The notes beneath the pieces were generated by a model that did no database searches, was not told where the DNA came from, and saw only the letters and a program-made list of their open reading frames with translations. A stretch of 64,000 bases of DNA, taken from Flaviflagellibacter rhizophilus. GTDB lineage: Bacteria; Pseudomonadota; Alphaproteobacteria; Rhizobiales; Methylopilaceae. Where the stretch lies: the NCBI RefSeq assembly GCF_033898525.1, contig NZ_JAXAFJ010000011.1, positions 39,556 to 103,555 on the forward strand, in the 5' to 3' direction. Below, one piece after another: positions 33,181 through 42,264 of the stretch; positions within the stretch are counted from its first letter, which is position 1; each line of letters opens with the position of its first letter. Both the position numbers and the translations under genes were made by a program.

Positions 33181-35040
33181 ATGAGTGATCTGCCCATCGA
33201 GCAGCGCCGCCTGAACGTACTCAAGGCTCTTGAAGTCATTCCCGGCGACGATCCTGTAATGGATCAGATTTGCGCGCTGGCGAGCGATTTGTTCGACACA
33301 CCAATCGCTCTCGTAACCCTGCTGGACGAAGACCATCAGTGGCTCAAGGCCCGCCATGGGCTCACGGACAACTTTCTGCCCCGCGATACTGCGTTCTGCA
33401 ATCACACGATCATCGGCGATGACGTCCTCGTCGTACATGACGCCCTGCAAGACGGCCGATTTGCCGACAGCCCACTCGTAACCGAGGGGCCCCGTGTCCG
33501 CTTCTACGCCGGAGCTCCGCTGGAGTGGGAGCCTGGCATTCGGCTGGGCGCCCTGTGCGTCATCGACACCAAGCCACGATCTTTCTCGACGGTGGAGAAA
33601 CGTCGGCTGGAGCAGCTTGCGCTTCTTGTGGTCGCCCAGATCCGGCTCCATTCGGCGAACCTCGATCTCCAGCGCACGTCGCAGGATCTGGCGATCAGGC
33701 AGTCCAAGCTTGAATGGACCTCAACGCACGACGCGCTCACCGGGCTCCCTAATCGAACTCTGTTCCAGGAAAAGCTGAAGGCAGCGCTGGATGCCACGAC
33801 ACCGGGGCAACGCGGTGCGATGCTGATGGTTGATCTCGACGAATTCAAAGGGATCAACGACGCACTGGGCCACGAGGCAGGTGACGTGCTTCTCGTCGCG
33901 GTGGGGAACCGTCTCACAGGATTGGTGCAGCCCCCAAACATGGTTGCACGGCTCGGTGGCGATGAGTTCGGTATTCTTCTGGCCGAGGCAAACGATGAAC
34001 AAACCAAGTCTCTGACCGTCGACATTAGCGCAGCGTTCCGAGAGCCGGTGCGATATGGCGGGCACAGCATCTACTGCTCGGCGAGTATCGGTCAGGCCAT
34101 GTTTCCTGACCATGCCTCGACGCCGACCGAGGTTGTCAGGTGCGCAGATCTTGCCCTCTACGCAGCAAAGGATGAGGGCCGCAACAAGTCTGTCCTCTTT
34201 CGCGCGGAACTCTCCGACCGGCTTCAGGCGCGGATCGCCGTTCTAGGCCGTGCCCGCAATGCCCTCGAACGCAACGCCATTGTTCCGTACTACCAGCCGA
34301 AAGTTGCGCTCGGCAGCGGCACCATTGTCGGCTTCGAAGCGCTCCTCCGATGGCGCGATCCTTCTCTCGGCATCCAGTCTCCGATGACTATCTGGGACGC
34401 CTTCCAGGATCCCGTATTGTCGGTCGAGATGGGCAGCCGCATGCGCAATCTCGTGATGGCGGATATGGCGGCTTGGAAAAAGCAGGGTGTCGCGTTCGGT
34501 GCCGTTGCGATCAACATTTCCGCGGCTGAGTTCAAACGCGGTGACCTCGCCACAACCATTCTGGAAAGCATGTCGGCGTTTCGTCTGCCTTCCGACACGC
34601 TTGAGCTCGAAGTCACCGAAAGCGTGCTTCTCAACGGCGATACGGGAGACATAGGCAGCGCCCTGAGAACGCTGAGCGAGGATGGCGTGGCGATCTCGCT
34701 CGACGATTTCGGCACCGGCTATGCCTCGCTGACACATCTTCGGCAGTTCCCCGTGAACTGGCTCAAGATCGACAAATCGTTCGTCGGCGACATGGAAGAG
34801 AGCCGGGAGTCGGCCGCGATCGTCAACATGTGCATCGAACTTGCCCAGAGCTTCGGCATCGGCGTCGTTGCCGAGGGCGTTGAAACATCGGCTCAGGCCG
34901 AAATGCTGAAGAACTGGAACTGCGACCTGGCTCAAGGTTACCTTTTCGGCAAGCCTGTCGAGGCCCGTCATGTGCCCTTGCTGCTCGCCGGATGTTCCGA
35001 TGAGGACGAAGAGCTTTGCGCTGCTGGCCAGCGTAGGTAG
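33181..35040 (+). CDS. GAF-GGDEF-EAL c-di-GMP enzyme
   Basis: 619 residues, soluble. Residues 20 to about 160 form a GAF sensor domain (FDTPIALVTLLDEDHQWLKA, RDTAFCNHTII, RFYAGAPLEWEPGIRLGALC), the group that often binds small ligands or light-sensing cofactors. The GGDEF domain follows (LTGLPNRTLFQEKL, ARLGGDEFGILLAE), without a clear RxxD inhibitory site. The EAL domain has FEALLRW, INISAAEF, LEVTESVLL, LDDFGTGYAS, KIDKSFV and AEGVETSAQ, so it looks active. Dual-domain proteins usually show one dominant activity; here both sites are intact. The ATG at 33181 lacks a strong ribosome binding site. It stands alone between tRNA-Thr and the convergent amidase gene. Confidence 0.94.
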   Translation: MSDLPIEQRRLNVLKALEVIPGDDPVMDQICALASDLFDTPIALVTLLDEDHQWLKARHGLTDNFLPRDTAFCNHTIIGDDVLVVHDALQDGRFADSPLVTEGPRVRFYAGAPLEWEPGIRLGALCVIDTKPRSFSTVEKRRLEQLALLVVAQIRLHSANLDLQRTSQDLAIRQSKLEWTSTHDALTGLPNRTLFQEKLKAALDATTPGQRGAMLMVDLDEFKGINDALGHEAGDVLLVAVGNRLTGLVQPPNMVARLGGDEFGILLAEANDEQTKSLTVDISAAFREPVRYGGHSIYCSASIGQAMFPDHASTPTEVVRCADLALYAAKDEGRNKSVLFRAELSDRLQARIAVLGRARNALERNAIVPYYQPKVALGSGTIVGFEALLRWRDPSLGIQSPMTIWDAFQDPVLSVEMGSRMRNLVMADMAAWKKQGVAFGAVAINISAAEFKRGDLATTILESMSAFRLPSDTLELEVTESVLLNGDTGDIGSALRTLSEDGVAISLDDFGTGYASLTHLRQFPVNWLKIDKSFVGDMEESRESAAIVNMCIELAQSFGIGVVAEGVETSAQAEMLKNWNCDLAQGYLFGKPVEARHVPLLLAGCSDEDEELCAAGQRR

Positions 35041-35100
35041 TCCGGCGTGCTGAGGAACCGGTCGAGCCGGCAGGCTTTCGATCCCGATTTAAAGCCGCAG

Positions 35101-36501
35101 TCAGAAGTGCCGGACGTTGTAGCCCTGGGGCTGTGTTCGCTCGTAGGCCGCAGCCGCGCGCACCACCACGTCCTCGCGGTACGCACCTCCGATGATCTGG
35201 AGCCCCACCGGCATGCCGTCCGATGAGGTGCCGGCGCAAACGCTGGCTCCGGGCTGGCCAGTGAGATTGAAGGGGTAGGTGTAGTAGACCCAGGACACAA
35301 GGTTCCGGTCGCCGAGATGAGGCGGGATGTTGACGCCGGCATCCAGTGACGTGACCGGCAGGACCGGCGACAGCAGGACATCGAAACGCTCGAAGAACAG
35401 CCGCATCTTTTCGCGCAGCGCGTAACGCTCGAACACGCGGGTGTAATAGGCACGCATCTCCTGTGCGAGCGCGGGCTCCAGCACATCGGCGACCGCCGGG
35501 TCGAGCAGGTCGCGCTGGTTTTCGATGAAGTTGCGCAGGCGGATGCCGACGCCCGCGTAGAACTCCGCGGTCCAGAGCGGCGCGGGATCGGTGTCGAAGA
35601 CCGCGTCGACCTCCTCCACATGGCAGCCAAGTTCCTGGAACTGCATCGCCGCGCGACGGGTGATCTCGACGACCTCCGCGTCAGGCCGCGCGTAGCCGAA
35701 CGTGGGGCTGTAGGCGATGCGCAGGCCGGCGACCGAAGCCTTCGCCGCGCCAAGCAGGTCCGGCACGGGGCCGGTGACGCCGAATGGGTCGCGGGTGTCG
35801 GGCCCCGCGATAGCGCTGAGCATCAGCGCGGCATCCTCGACGGACCGGGCGAGCGGCCCGACATGGGCAAGCGTTGGAGTGGCCGAAGCCGGCCAAACGG
35901 GAACGCGCCCGAAATGGGCCTTGATGCCGACCAGCCCTGTGAAGCTTGCCGGAATGCGGATGGAACCGCCGCCATCGGTGCCAAGCGCAAAAGGGGTGAT
36001 GCCGGCTGCAACGGAAGCCGCGGCACCCGCGCTCGATCCGCCCGGCGTCTTGTCGAGATTCCACGGGTGCCGCGTCACGCCCGTGAGCGGGCTGTCGCCT
36101 ACCGGCTTGCAGCCGAACTCGCTGGTTGTGGTCTTGCCGATGAGGATGGCACCGGCGGCCTTCGCCCGCTCCACGGCCGGAGCGTCGGCTGCGGCCACGT
36201 TGTCCGCCATGGTGCGCGAGCCGGAGGCGTAGCGTACGCCTCCGACCGCCATCAGATCCTTAGCCGAGAACGGCAGGCCATGCAGCAGGCCCAGCGGCGC
36301 GCCGCGCATCACCGCGTCCTCCGCAACACGCGCCGCCTTCAAGGCCTCTTCGGGCATCAGCACGAAGAAGCAGTTCAGCGTGTCCTGGGTGGCCTGCGCC
36401 TTGTCCAATGCACGCTGCGTGAGCTCGACCGGAGAAATCTCCTTCGCAGCCACGCGCCGGCGCATCTCCTGCGCGCTCATGTAATCGAAGTCTGCCGACA
36501 T
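35101..36501 (-). CDS. amidase signature-family hydrolase
   Basis: 466 residues from the ATG at 36501. The Ser-Ser-Lys triad is complete: Lys in LHGLPFSAKDLMAVGG, the bridging Ser in TPGGSSAGAAASVAAG and the nucleophile Ser in GTDGGGSIRIPASFTGLVG. Such enzymes hydrolyse amides, from indoleacetamide to aryl-acylamides and allophanate-type compounds; the substrate pocket cannot be assigned from sequence. It is the last gene of the ABC transporter cluster on the minus strand, so the transporter probably brings in its substrate or a precursor. Confidence 0.9.
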   Translation of the reverse strand: MSADFDYMSAQEMRRRVAAKEISPVELTQRALDKAQATQDTLNCFFVLMPEEALKAARVAEDAVMRGAPLGLLHGLPFSAKDLMAVGGVRYASGSRTMADNVAAADAPAVERAKAAGAILIGKTTTSEFGCKPVGDSPLTGVTRHPWNLDKTPGGSSAGAAASVAAGITPFALGTDGGGSIRIPASFTGLVGIKAHFGRVPVWPASATPTLAHVGPLARSVEDAALMLSAIAGPDTRDPFGVTGPVPDLLGAAKASVAGLRIAYSPTFGYARPDAEVVEITRRAAMQFQELGCHVEEVDAVFDTDPAPLWTAEFYAGVGIRLRNFIENQRDLLDPAVADVLEPALAQEMRAYYTRVFERYALREKMRLFFERFDVLLSPVLPVTSLDAGVNIPPHLGDRNLVSWVYYTYPFNLTGQPGASVCAGTSSDGMPVGLQIIGGAYREDVVVRAAAAYERTQPQGYNVRHF

Positions 36502-36553
36502 GCGCCGCTCCCCGTCTGGAGTGCCGCCGGAGGGGCCGACGGCACTGTTCACC

Positions 36554-37255
36554 TCAGTCGTTGAGGATGGCGAAGGCACGCACCGGCGAGCCGGAGCCGC
36601 CCTTGAACTTCAGCGGCGCGCCAAAGAACTGGAACTCGCCCTTGCCAATGAGAGCTTCCAGATTGACCAGCCATTCCCAATGGCTGACGCCAAGATCGCG
36701 GCACAGGCGATGCTGCGAGAAGATGTTGTCGGACGGCTTGTCGGTGGAGGGGCCTTCAACGCCATGCATCTTCGAGCCGCGGTCGAAGAGCCATTGCGTG
36801 GCTTCCGCCGTCAGTTGGGGGTTCTTCCACACGGAGTCGAGGCCGGGGTAGTTGCGCGCGTGGAAGCCGGAGCACAGCAGCACGATGTGGCCATCCACCT
36901 TCACGCCGGCCTTCTGCTCGGCTTCTTCCATTTCGGCCACGCCAATCTCGCCGAGGTCCGGGATGTGGCGAAGGTCGAAGCAGACCGCCTTGCCCATGAA
37001 CATTTCGAGCGGCATCTCGTCGACCGGCGCGCCGTTCGGATTCACGTGGCGGAAGGCGTCCACATGCGTGCCGACATGATCGAGCATGGCGATGAAGTTG
37101 GTCTGGAAGGTCATCGCATCGCCCGGCACGCCGAGATTGTGTGCCTTGGAGCTCTCATGGCTCATATGCGTGGTGATGACCGGGCGCTGGAAGAGCTTGT
37201 GCGCCGGCATGTTGTCTTCGATCAGCAGGCTGAGATCGATTACTTTCTGAGCCAT
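36554..37255 (-). CDS. cyclase-family metal-dependent hydrolase
   Basis: 233 residues, with GGAG six bases before the ATG. It belongs to the cyclase family (PF04199), which includes bacterial kynurenine formamidase and several amide or lactone hydrolases. The metal motif is present as MLDHVGTHVDAFRHVNPNG (HxGTHxDxxxH) with DLSLLIEDNMPAHKLFQRPV at the N terminus. VKVDGHIVLLCSGF and the late HRLCRDLGVSHWEWLVNLEA match as well. With the amidase next door it suggests stepwise hydrolysis of an imported amide or formamide; this is inference. Confidence 0.88.
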   Translation of the reverse strand: MAQKVIDLSLLIEDNMPAHKLFQRPVITTHMSHESSKAHNLGVPGDAMTFQTNFIAMLDHVGTHVDAFRHVNPNGAPVDEMPLEMFMGKAVCFDLRHIPDLGEIGVAEMEEAEQKAGVKVDGHIVLLCSGFHARNYPGLDSVWKNPQLTAEATQWLFDRGSKMHGVEGPSTDKPSDNIFSQHRLCRDLGVSHWEWLVNLEALIGKGEFQFFGAPLKFKGGSGSPVRAFAILND

Positions 37256-37297
37256 GTCCTACTCCTTGCTTGCTGGTGTCTTGGTCTTCGCAGCCGT

Positions 37298-38035
37298 TCA
37301 GGCTGCGGTCTTCTTGCGGCCGAGAAAGGCCTCCATCACCTCGGGATCGCGCGCCAGTTCGGCGCTCGGGCCGTGGTGCGAGATGCGCCCGTTGGCGACG
37401 ACGTAGGCGGTGTGCGCGATCGCGAGCGCGTAGGAGGCAAGCTGCTCGACCAGCAGGATGGTGAGGCCGGTGCGGTTGAGGTCCGCCAGCACGCCGATCA
37501 ACTGGTCCACGATCTTGGGCGCGAGGCCGAGCGACAGTTCGTCGATGACGAGAAGCTCCGGTTCCGCCATCAGGCCGCGTGCGATGGCCAGCATCTGCTG
37601 CTCGCCGCCGGACATGGAGCCGGCTTGCTGGTGCAGCCGTTCCCTGAGGCGAGGGAACAGCTCTAGAACTCGCTGGAGCGTGGCCTTGGAGCGAGGCGTC
37701 TTGATGCCGCCATGCACGTAGGCACCCAGGATGAGGTTGTCCTCGACGGTCTGGCCCGGGAACAGCAGCCGCCCTTCCGGCACCATGACGAGCCCGCGCG
37801 CCACCTTCTTGTTGGCGGGCAGGCGCGTGGTGTCCTCGCCCCGGAAGATCACCTGCCCGCCGGAAGGCCGCACGAGGCCTGTCGCGCCGCGCACCATGGA
37901 GGACTTGCCGGCGCCATTGTTGCCGATGACGGCGACAAGTTGGCCGGGATGCACCTGAAGGGAGATGTCGCGCACCGCGACCGCCGCGCCGTAGCGCAGT
38001 TCGAGATTTCGGATGTCGAGAAGGGCCTCGCTCAT
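37298..38035 (-). CDS. ABC transporter ATPase, LivF type
   Basis: 245 residues. Walker A is VIGNNGAGKSSMVRGATG, the signature is MSGGEQQMLAIARGLM and Walker B is ELLVIDELSLGLAPKIVDQL, with the usual His switch lost to a Glu-Gln pair (LLVEQLA) as in LivF. It is one of two ATPases of a branched-chain-amino-acid-type (HAAT) importer. The start overlaps the LivM-LivG gene stop by 4 bases. Confidence 0.93.
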   Translation of the reverse strand: MSEALLDIRNLELRYGAAVAVRDISLQVHPGQLVAVIGNNGAGKSSMVRGATGLVRPSGGQVIFRGEDTTRLPANKKVARGLVMVPEGRLLFPGQTVEDNLILGAYVHGGIKTPRSKATLQRVLELFPRLRERLHQQAGSMSGGEQQMLAIARGLMAEPELLVIDELSLGLAPKIVDQLIGVLADLNRTGLTILLVEQLASYALAIAHTAYVVANGRISHHGPSAELARDPEVMEAFLGRKKTAA

Positions 38036-39825
38036 GCCGTGACCTCCAGGGCGTTGGCCGTATGGGGCGTGCCGAAATAGGCCTCGATGACGCGGGGATC
38101 CTCCTGCACCACGGAAGGCGTGTCGGAGGCGATGATCTGGCCGTAGTCGAGCACCGTCACCGTGTCGGCCACGGCCATGATGAGCTCGACGTGATGCTCG
38201 ATCAGGAGGACCGAGACGCCGAGGCCGGCGATACGGCGGATCATGGCTTCGAGATCGTCGATCTCCTGCGTGGTCAGGCCGGCGGCCGGTTCGTCCAGCA
38301 GCAGCAGGCTCGGCTTCGAGGCCAAAGCGCGGGCGATCTCAAGACGGCGCTGCAGCCCGAACGGCAGGAAGCGGGCCTCCTCGTTGGCATAATCCTCAAG
38401 CCCTACGAAGGCGAGCAGGCCGATGGCGGTGCGGCGCGAAACCTCCTCCTCCCGGCGGAAGGCGGGCGTGCGAAGCAGGGCCTGCGCGATGCCGTAGCCA
38501 AGACGCTGCTGGTGGCCTACCATCACGTTCTCCAGCACCGTCATCTCGCCGAACAGCTCGGTGTTCTGGAAGGTGCGGGCGAGGCCGATGCGGGCGATCT
38601 CGTGCGAGCGCTTGCCGGTCAGTTGCACGCCGTCCAGTTCGCAGATGCCCTCGGCCGGCTGGTAGAAGCCCGAAATGGTGTTCACGAAGGTGGACTTGCC
38701 GGCGCCGTTCGGCCCGATCAGGGCATGGACCTCACCCGGCTTCACCCGAAGCGACGCCTTGGAAAGAGCGGTCAGGCCGCCGAACCGCACCGTGAGGTCA
38801 CGCGCCACGAGTTCGGAAGTGCGGTGAGAGGTGGAACCGAGGCTTTGCTCGGCCGGTATGCCATCGCCCGCCAGGACTGCGCGAGGCGCAGGGCGCAGGC
38901 GCTTCGCCACCCCCACCACCGTTCCGACGATCCCGCGCGGCAGGGCGAACATCACGAGCAGCAGCAGCGCGCCATAGGCGAATTTCTGCCAGAGCTGGAA
39001 CTGCTGCAGGTATTCCGGGAGATAGGTCAGGATATAGGCGCCGATGACCGCGCCGAAGGTGGAGCCTGCGCCGCCGAGGATCACCATCAGCAGGAAGCGA
39101 ACGCTGTCCGCGAAGGTGAAGATGTCGGGCGAGATGTAGGAGTTGAGGAAGGAGTAGAACGATCCCGCGACGCCGGCCGTGACCGAGGCCACCACGAAGG
39201 CGAGGGTGCGCATCATGGTGGCGTTGATGCCGAGCGCCCGCGCTGCCGTCTCGCTCTGCGACACCGCCAGCATGGCGCGTCCATAGCGGGAGACCTTCAG
39301 ATTGTGCGTGAGCAACGTGGCCAGGAACAGGCTTGCCGCAAGCACGCCGTAGAAGGCGTAGCCGGAGAGCTCCGCGCCGAAGAGGTTCGGCATGGGAATG
39401 GAGGTCAGTCCGGTGGTGCCGCCTGTCAGCGACTGCCATTCGATGGCGACGTTTTCGACGATGATGCCGAACGCGATGGTCACCACCGCCAGATAGACGC
39501 CGCGCACCCGCACGCTCGGATAGGCGAGCGCCACGCCGAACAGCCCGGACACGATGGCTGCGCCAAGGCTGGCGGTGACGATGTCGAAGCCCAGCCGCGT
39601 TGCCAGGATGCCGCCGGTATAGGCGCCAAGGGCGAACAAGCCCGCCTGTCCCAGCGAGATGAGGCCGGTGAGGCCGACGAGCACGTTCAGGCCCACGGCG
39701 ATGATGCCGTAGATCAGGAACAGCATGAACAGCCGCAGTTCGTATTCGTTGTCGGAGAACAGCGGTACGGCGACCAGCACGAGCGCAAGGACGACGAAGC
39801 CGAGGGAGGTGAGGTGGCGGGTCAT
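38032..39825 (-). CDS. fused LivM permease-LivG ATPase
   Basis: 597 residues in one polypeptide. The first 310 are a LivM-type permease with about nine hydrophobic segments (FVVLALVLVAVPLFSDNEYE, LNVLVGLTGLISLGQAGLFA, VYLAVVTIAFGIIVENVAIE). A 25-residue linker follows, then a LivG-type ATPase: ALIGPNGAGKSTFVNTISGF (Walker A), FLPFGLQRRLEIARALAS (signature) and LLLLDEPAAGLTTQEIDDLE (Walker B). In most systems these are two genes; fusions are known but uncommon. It overlaps livH and livF by 4 bases on each side. Confidence 0.94.
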   Translation of the reverse strand: MTRHLTSLGFVVLALVLVAVPLFSDNEYELRLFMLFLIYGIIAVGLNVLVGLTGLISLGQAGLFALGAYTGGILATRLGFDIVTASLGAAIVSGLFGVALAYPSVRVRGVYLAVVTIAFGIIVENVAIEWQSLTGGTTGLTSIPMPNLFGAELSGYAFYGVLAASLFLATLLTHNLKVSRYGRAMLAVSQSETAARALGINATMMRTLAFVVASVTAGVAGSFYSFLNSYISPDIFTFADSVRFLLMVILGGAGSTFGAVIGAYILTYLPEYLQQFQLWQKFAYGALLLLVMFALPRGIVGTVVGVAKRLRPAPRAVLAGDGIPAEQSLGSTSHRTSELVARDLTVRFGGLTALSKASLRVKPGEVHALIGPNGAGKSTFVNTISGFYQPAEGICELDGVQLTGKRSHEIARIGLARTFQNTELFGEMTVLENVMVGHQQRLGYGIAQALLRTPAFRREEEVSRRTAIGLLAFVGLEDYANEEARFLPFGLQRRLEIARALASKPSLLLLDEPAAGLTTQEIDDLEAMIRRIAGLGVSVLLIEHHVELIMAVADTVTVLDYGQIIASDTPSVVQEDPRVIEAYFGTPHTANALEVTA

Positions 39826-40697
39826 ACCTTGGCCACCTCGCGCTTGCCGAACAGACCCTGCGGGAAGACGAGCAGGACGAGGATCATCACGCTGAAGCCG
39901 ATGATCTCGCGGGCGGCGGTGGAGATGTAGCCTTCGATGAACTTCTCGCCGATCCCGTAGGCGAGGCCGGCCACGACAACGCCCGGCGCGCTGACGATGC
40001 CGCCGATGATGGCGACGGCGAAACCCTTGAGGCCGAGCAGCACGCCCATCGTGGCAGAGGCCTGGATGACCGGCGCCACCAGCACGCCGGCCGCCGCGCC
40101 CAGGAACGCGGCCAGCGCAAACGAGATGGCGACCACGCGGTTGACGTCCACGCCCATCAGCGAAGCCGCGCGCCGGTCATGCGCGACGGCCTGCATGGCG
40201 CGGCCGATGAGGGTCCGCTTCTGCATGAGGCGCAGGCCCAGCATGGCGGCAATGGCCACGACCGGGATGAGCAGTTCCTGCGGGTAGACGCCTGCACCGA
40301 GGACCTGCACCGCTCCGTTGACGCCGGGCGAGGGCAGGGCCCGCGAAAAGCCGCCGAACTGCATGGTGGCGAGGCTCTCGATCATGATGCCGACGGCGAT
40401 CGTGGTGAGCATCCAGCCGACCGACGCCGTCGGGCCCGTGAAGGGGCGCACGGCAAACCGTTCCAGAAGAACTCCGAACACGCCTCCGGCGAATACGGCC
40501 AGAAGGCAGGCCAGCCAGAGCGGCAGGCCGGCATCCACGCCCATGACCGCGAGCACGGCGCCGATCATCAGCGTGTCGCCGTGCGCGAAATTCACCGCGC
40601 GGGCGGCGCTCCACATGATGTGGAAGCCGAGTGCGACGAGGGCGTAGATGCCCCCGATGGCAAGCCCCGAAAGGGTGTATTGGGCGAATGTGGACAT
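39822..40697 (-). CDS. ABC transporter permease, LivH type
   Basis: 291 residues from the ATG at 40697. Eight hydrophobic segments with the family markers LSGLAIGGIYALVALGFHIM, AVNFAHGDTLMIGAVLAVMG and AVAIIGGIVSAPGVVVAGLA. It forms the membrane channel with the LivM half of the fused protein. The stop overlaps the LivM-LivG start by 4 bases, so translation is coupled. Confidence 0.93.
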   Translation of the reverse strand: MSTFAQYTLSGLAIGGIYALVALGFHIMWSAARAVNFAHGDTLMIGAVLAVMGVDAGLPLWLACLLAVFAGGVFGVLLERFAVRPFTGPTASVGWMLTTIAVGIMIESLATMQFGGFSRALPSPGVNGAVQVLGAGVYPQELLIPVVAIAAMLGLRLMQKRTLIGRAMQAVAHDRRAASLMGVDVNRVVAISFALAAFLGAAAGVLVAPVIQASATMGVLLGLKGFAVAIIGGIVSAPGVVVAGLAYGIGEKFIEGYISTAAREIIGFSVMILVLLVFPQGLFGKREVAKV

Positions 40698-40741
40698 GGG
40701 GGTGCTTTCGCGCCGAACGCGGCCTTGCCTGGAAGCCGGAT

Positions 40742-40796
40742 GCGCCGCCACACGAGGCGGCGCTGCGGGAGCTATGCGGGCGGGATCTCTGCCCGC
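40742..40796 (-). other. two intercistronic hairpins, binding protein to LivH
   Basis: Between the binding protein and LivH genes are two perfect stems: GCGCCGCC/GGCGGCGC (40742-40763, 8 bp) and GCGGGC/GCCCGC (40776-40796, 6 bp). No U tract follows, so they more likely stabilise the 3' end of the binding protein message or attenuate the permease genes than terminate fully. Confidence 0.5.
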
Positions 40797-40800
40797 GGCC

Positions 40801-41997
40801 TCAGGGGGCCTTGCCGTACGGCGTCTGCTCGATCGGCAGCAGCTTGCCGTCCTGCCACGCCGTCAGCTTGTAGTATTTGGGCAGGATCGCGTCCTGACGT
40901 TCGGGATCGGTCTTGTCGAAGGCGGGCTGGTAATCGGCCACGATACCGGTGTGGTTCACCTCGTAGAGCGCCTCGCGGACCTTGGCCCAGTCATAGGCAC
41001 CCGCCTTCTCGATGGCGGCTTTCAGGATGTAGACGGCGTCATAGGCATTGCCGACGCCCGAGCCCATCTTGATCTCCGACGGATCCTTCATGCCGTACTT
41101 GGCCGAGATCTTGTCCCACAGCGCCTTCTTCTTGGGGTCCATTTCGCCCATGAAGGTGTAGGTCTGGATCACCTGCACGCCGTTTGCGAGCGGGCCGGCA
41201 AGCTCCCCGAGATTTCCGGCGATGCCCCAGGCTCCGATGATCGTCGGCTTGTAGCCGACCTTGTCCATGGACCGCAGGATCTGGTTGCCCTCGCGGTCCA
41301 GTGCCCAGAACAGCACCACATCGGCCCCGGCGTCACGGGCACGCATGACCTGCGGGCTCATGTCCTGGTCGTTCCAGTTGAAGGTTTCCAGCGCGACGAG
41401 TTCCTTGCCGGCGGCCTGCATCGCGGCTTTCACGTCCGGCACCGCGCCGTTGCCCCAGCCGGTGTTCTCGTAAAGCAGGGCGACCTTGCCGGACTTCGAT
41501 GCCTTCACCGCCTGCTCGACGAGGAAGCGCGCCACCCATTTGTCCTTGGCGGAGACGCGGAACATATAGTTGGGGCTAGCGCCGTTCTCGATGGCCTTCG
41601 TGTTGGCGGCCATGATGCCGACATACGGGATGCCGATCTTGTTGACCGGCTCGGCCTGCGCGACGGCCACTGTCGAATGATAGCCGCCCAGGATGGCGAC
41701 GCATTTGTCGGCCAGTGCGATGCGCCGGGTGTTATCCACGCCGCGCGGCGGGGCGCCGGCGTCGTCGTACTGGACGAAGCGCAGAGGCTTGCCGAGCACG
41801 CCGCCGGCGGCGTTGATTTTCTCGATGGCGATCTCAGCCCCCATCTTGGCCGCCTGTCCGCCGAACGCGGCGGGGCCGGTCACGCCCACAGAATTGCCGA
41901 TGCAGGGGTTCTGTTCAGCATGGGCTGCAATCGGAGACATCGCGAGCAATGGCAGCACGCAGGCAGTCAGTCGCGTTCCGAACCGGCGATTGATCAT
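40801..41997 (-). CDS. ABC transporter substrate-binding protein, LivJ/K type
   Basis: 398 residues from the ATG at 41997 (an ATG five codons upstream is possible). A signal peptide (RLTACVLPLLAMSPIAAHA) directs it to the periplasm. The mature part is the type I periplasmic binding fold: KMGAEIAIEKINAAGGVLGK, CVAILGGYHSTVAVAQAEPV and KVALLYENTGWGNGAVPDVK. It collects the ligand for the LivH/LivMG/LivF importer. HAAT binding proteins take branched amino acids, amides, urea or aromatic acids, and the ligand is not clear here. It is divergent from the LysR gene, which probably controls the cluster. Confidence 0.93.
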   Translation of the reverse strand: MINRRFGTRLTACVLPLLAMSPIAAHAEQNPCIGNSVGVTGPAAFGGQAAKMGAEIAIEKINAAGGVLGKPLRFVQYDDAGAPPRGVDNTRRIALADKCVAILGGYHSTVAVAQAEPVNKIGIPYVGIMAANTKAIENGASPNYMFRVSAKDKWVARFLVEQAVKASKSGKVALLYENTGWGNGAVPDVKAAMQAAGKELVALETFNWNDQDMSPQVMRARDAGADVVLFWALDREGNQILRSMDKVGYKPTIIGAWGIAGNLGELAGPLANGVQVIQTYTFMGEMDPKKKALWDKISAKYGMKDPSEIKMGSGVGNAYDAVYILKAAIEKAGAYDWAKVREALYEVNHTGIVADYQPAFDKTDPERQDAILPKYYKLTAWQDGKLLPIEQTPYGKAP

Positions 41998-42220
41998 TGC
42001 TCTTGTCTCCATTCAGGCGCGCAGAGTGCGCTGTTCAGTCAATATGAAACTTGGCCGTCAATTCGTTCTACTGAGAGACATGTTCAGGATATCAGCGAAG
42101 ACGTGCCAATACTATTTAGTGATAGCGGTATAGGCGCACCCTATCAGGCTAAATCATCGGCAGTCCGGGCTCAGCGGGTGTTCCGCAAGCCCTTGAAAAA
42201 TCTCAAGATAGTTTGCAGCC

Positions 42221-42249
42221 TGTGCACAGACTGTGAAATTGTGTGCACT
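42221..42249. promoter_or_regulatory. paired TGTGCAC repeats in livK-lysR intergenic region
   Basis: TGTGCACA (42221-42228) and TGTGCACT (42242-42249) start exactly 21 bases apart, two helical turns, in the 267-base divergent region. This spacing suits a LysR dimer pair. The rest of this intergenic region holds no gene. Confidence 0.5.
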
Positions 42250-42264
42250 GAAAAGAGCGGCCCC

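Noticed and set aside
32730..35040. Genomic island integrated at tRNA-Thr
   Set aside because: There is no integrase, no direct repeat of the tRNA end at 35041-35100 and no mobility gene.
38062..39930. 622-residue plus-strand frame opposite LivM-LivG
   Set aside because: No domain and no start site; the sense gene has complete ABC and permease motifs.
40648..42264. Long open plus-strand frame ahead of the LysR gene
   Set aside because: It is antisense to the LivH and binding protein genes; LysR homology begins only near 42298.
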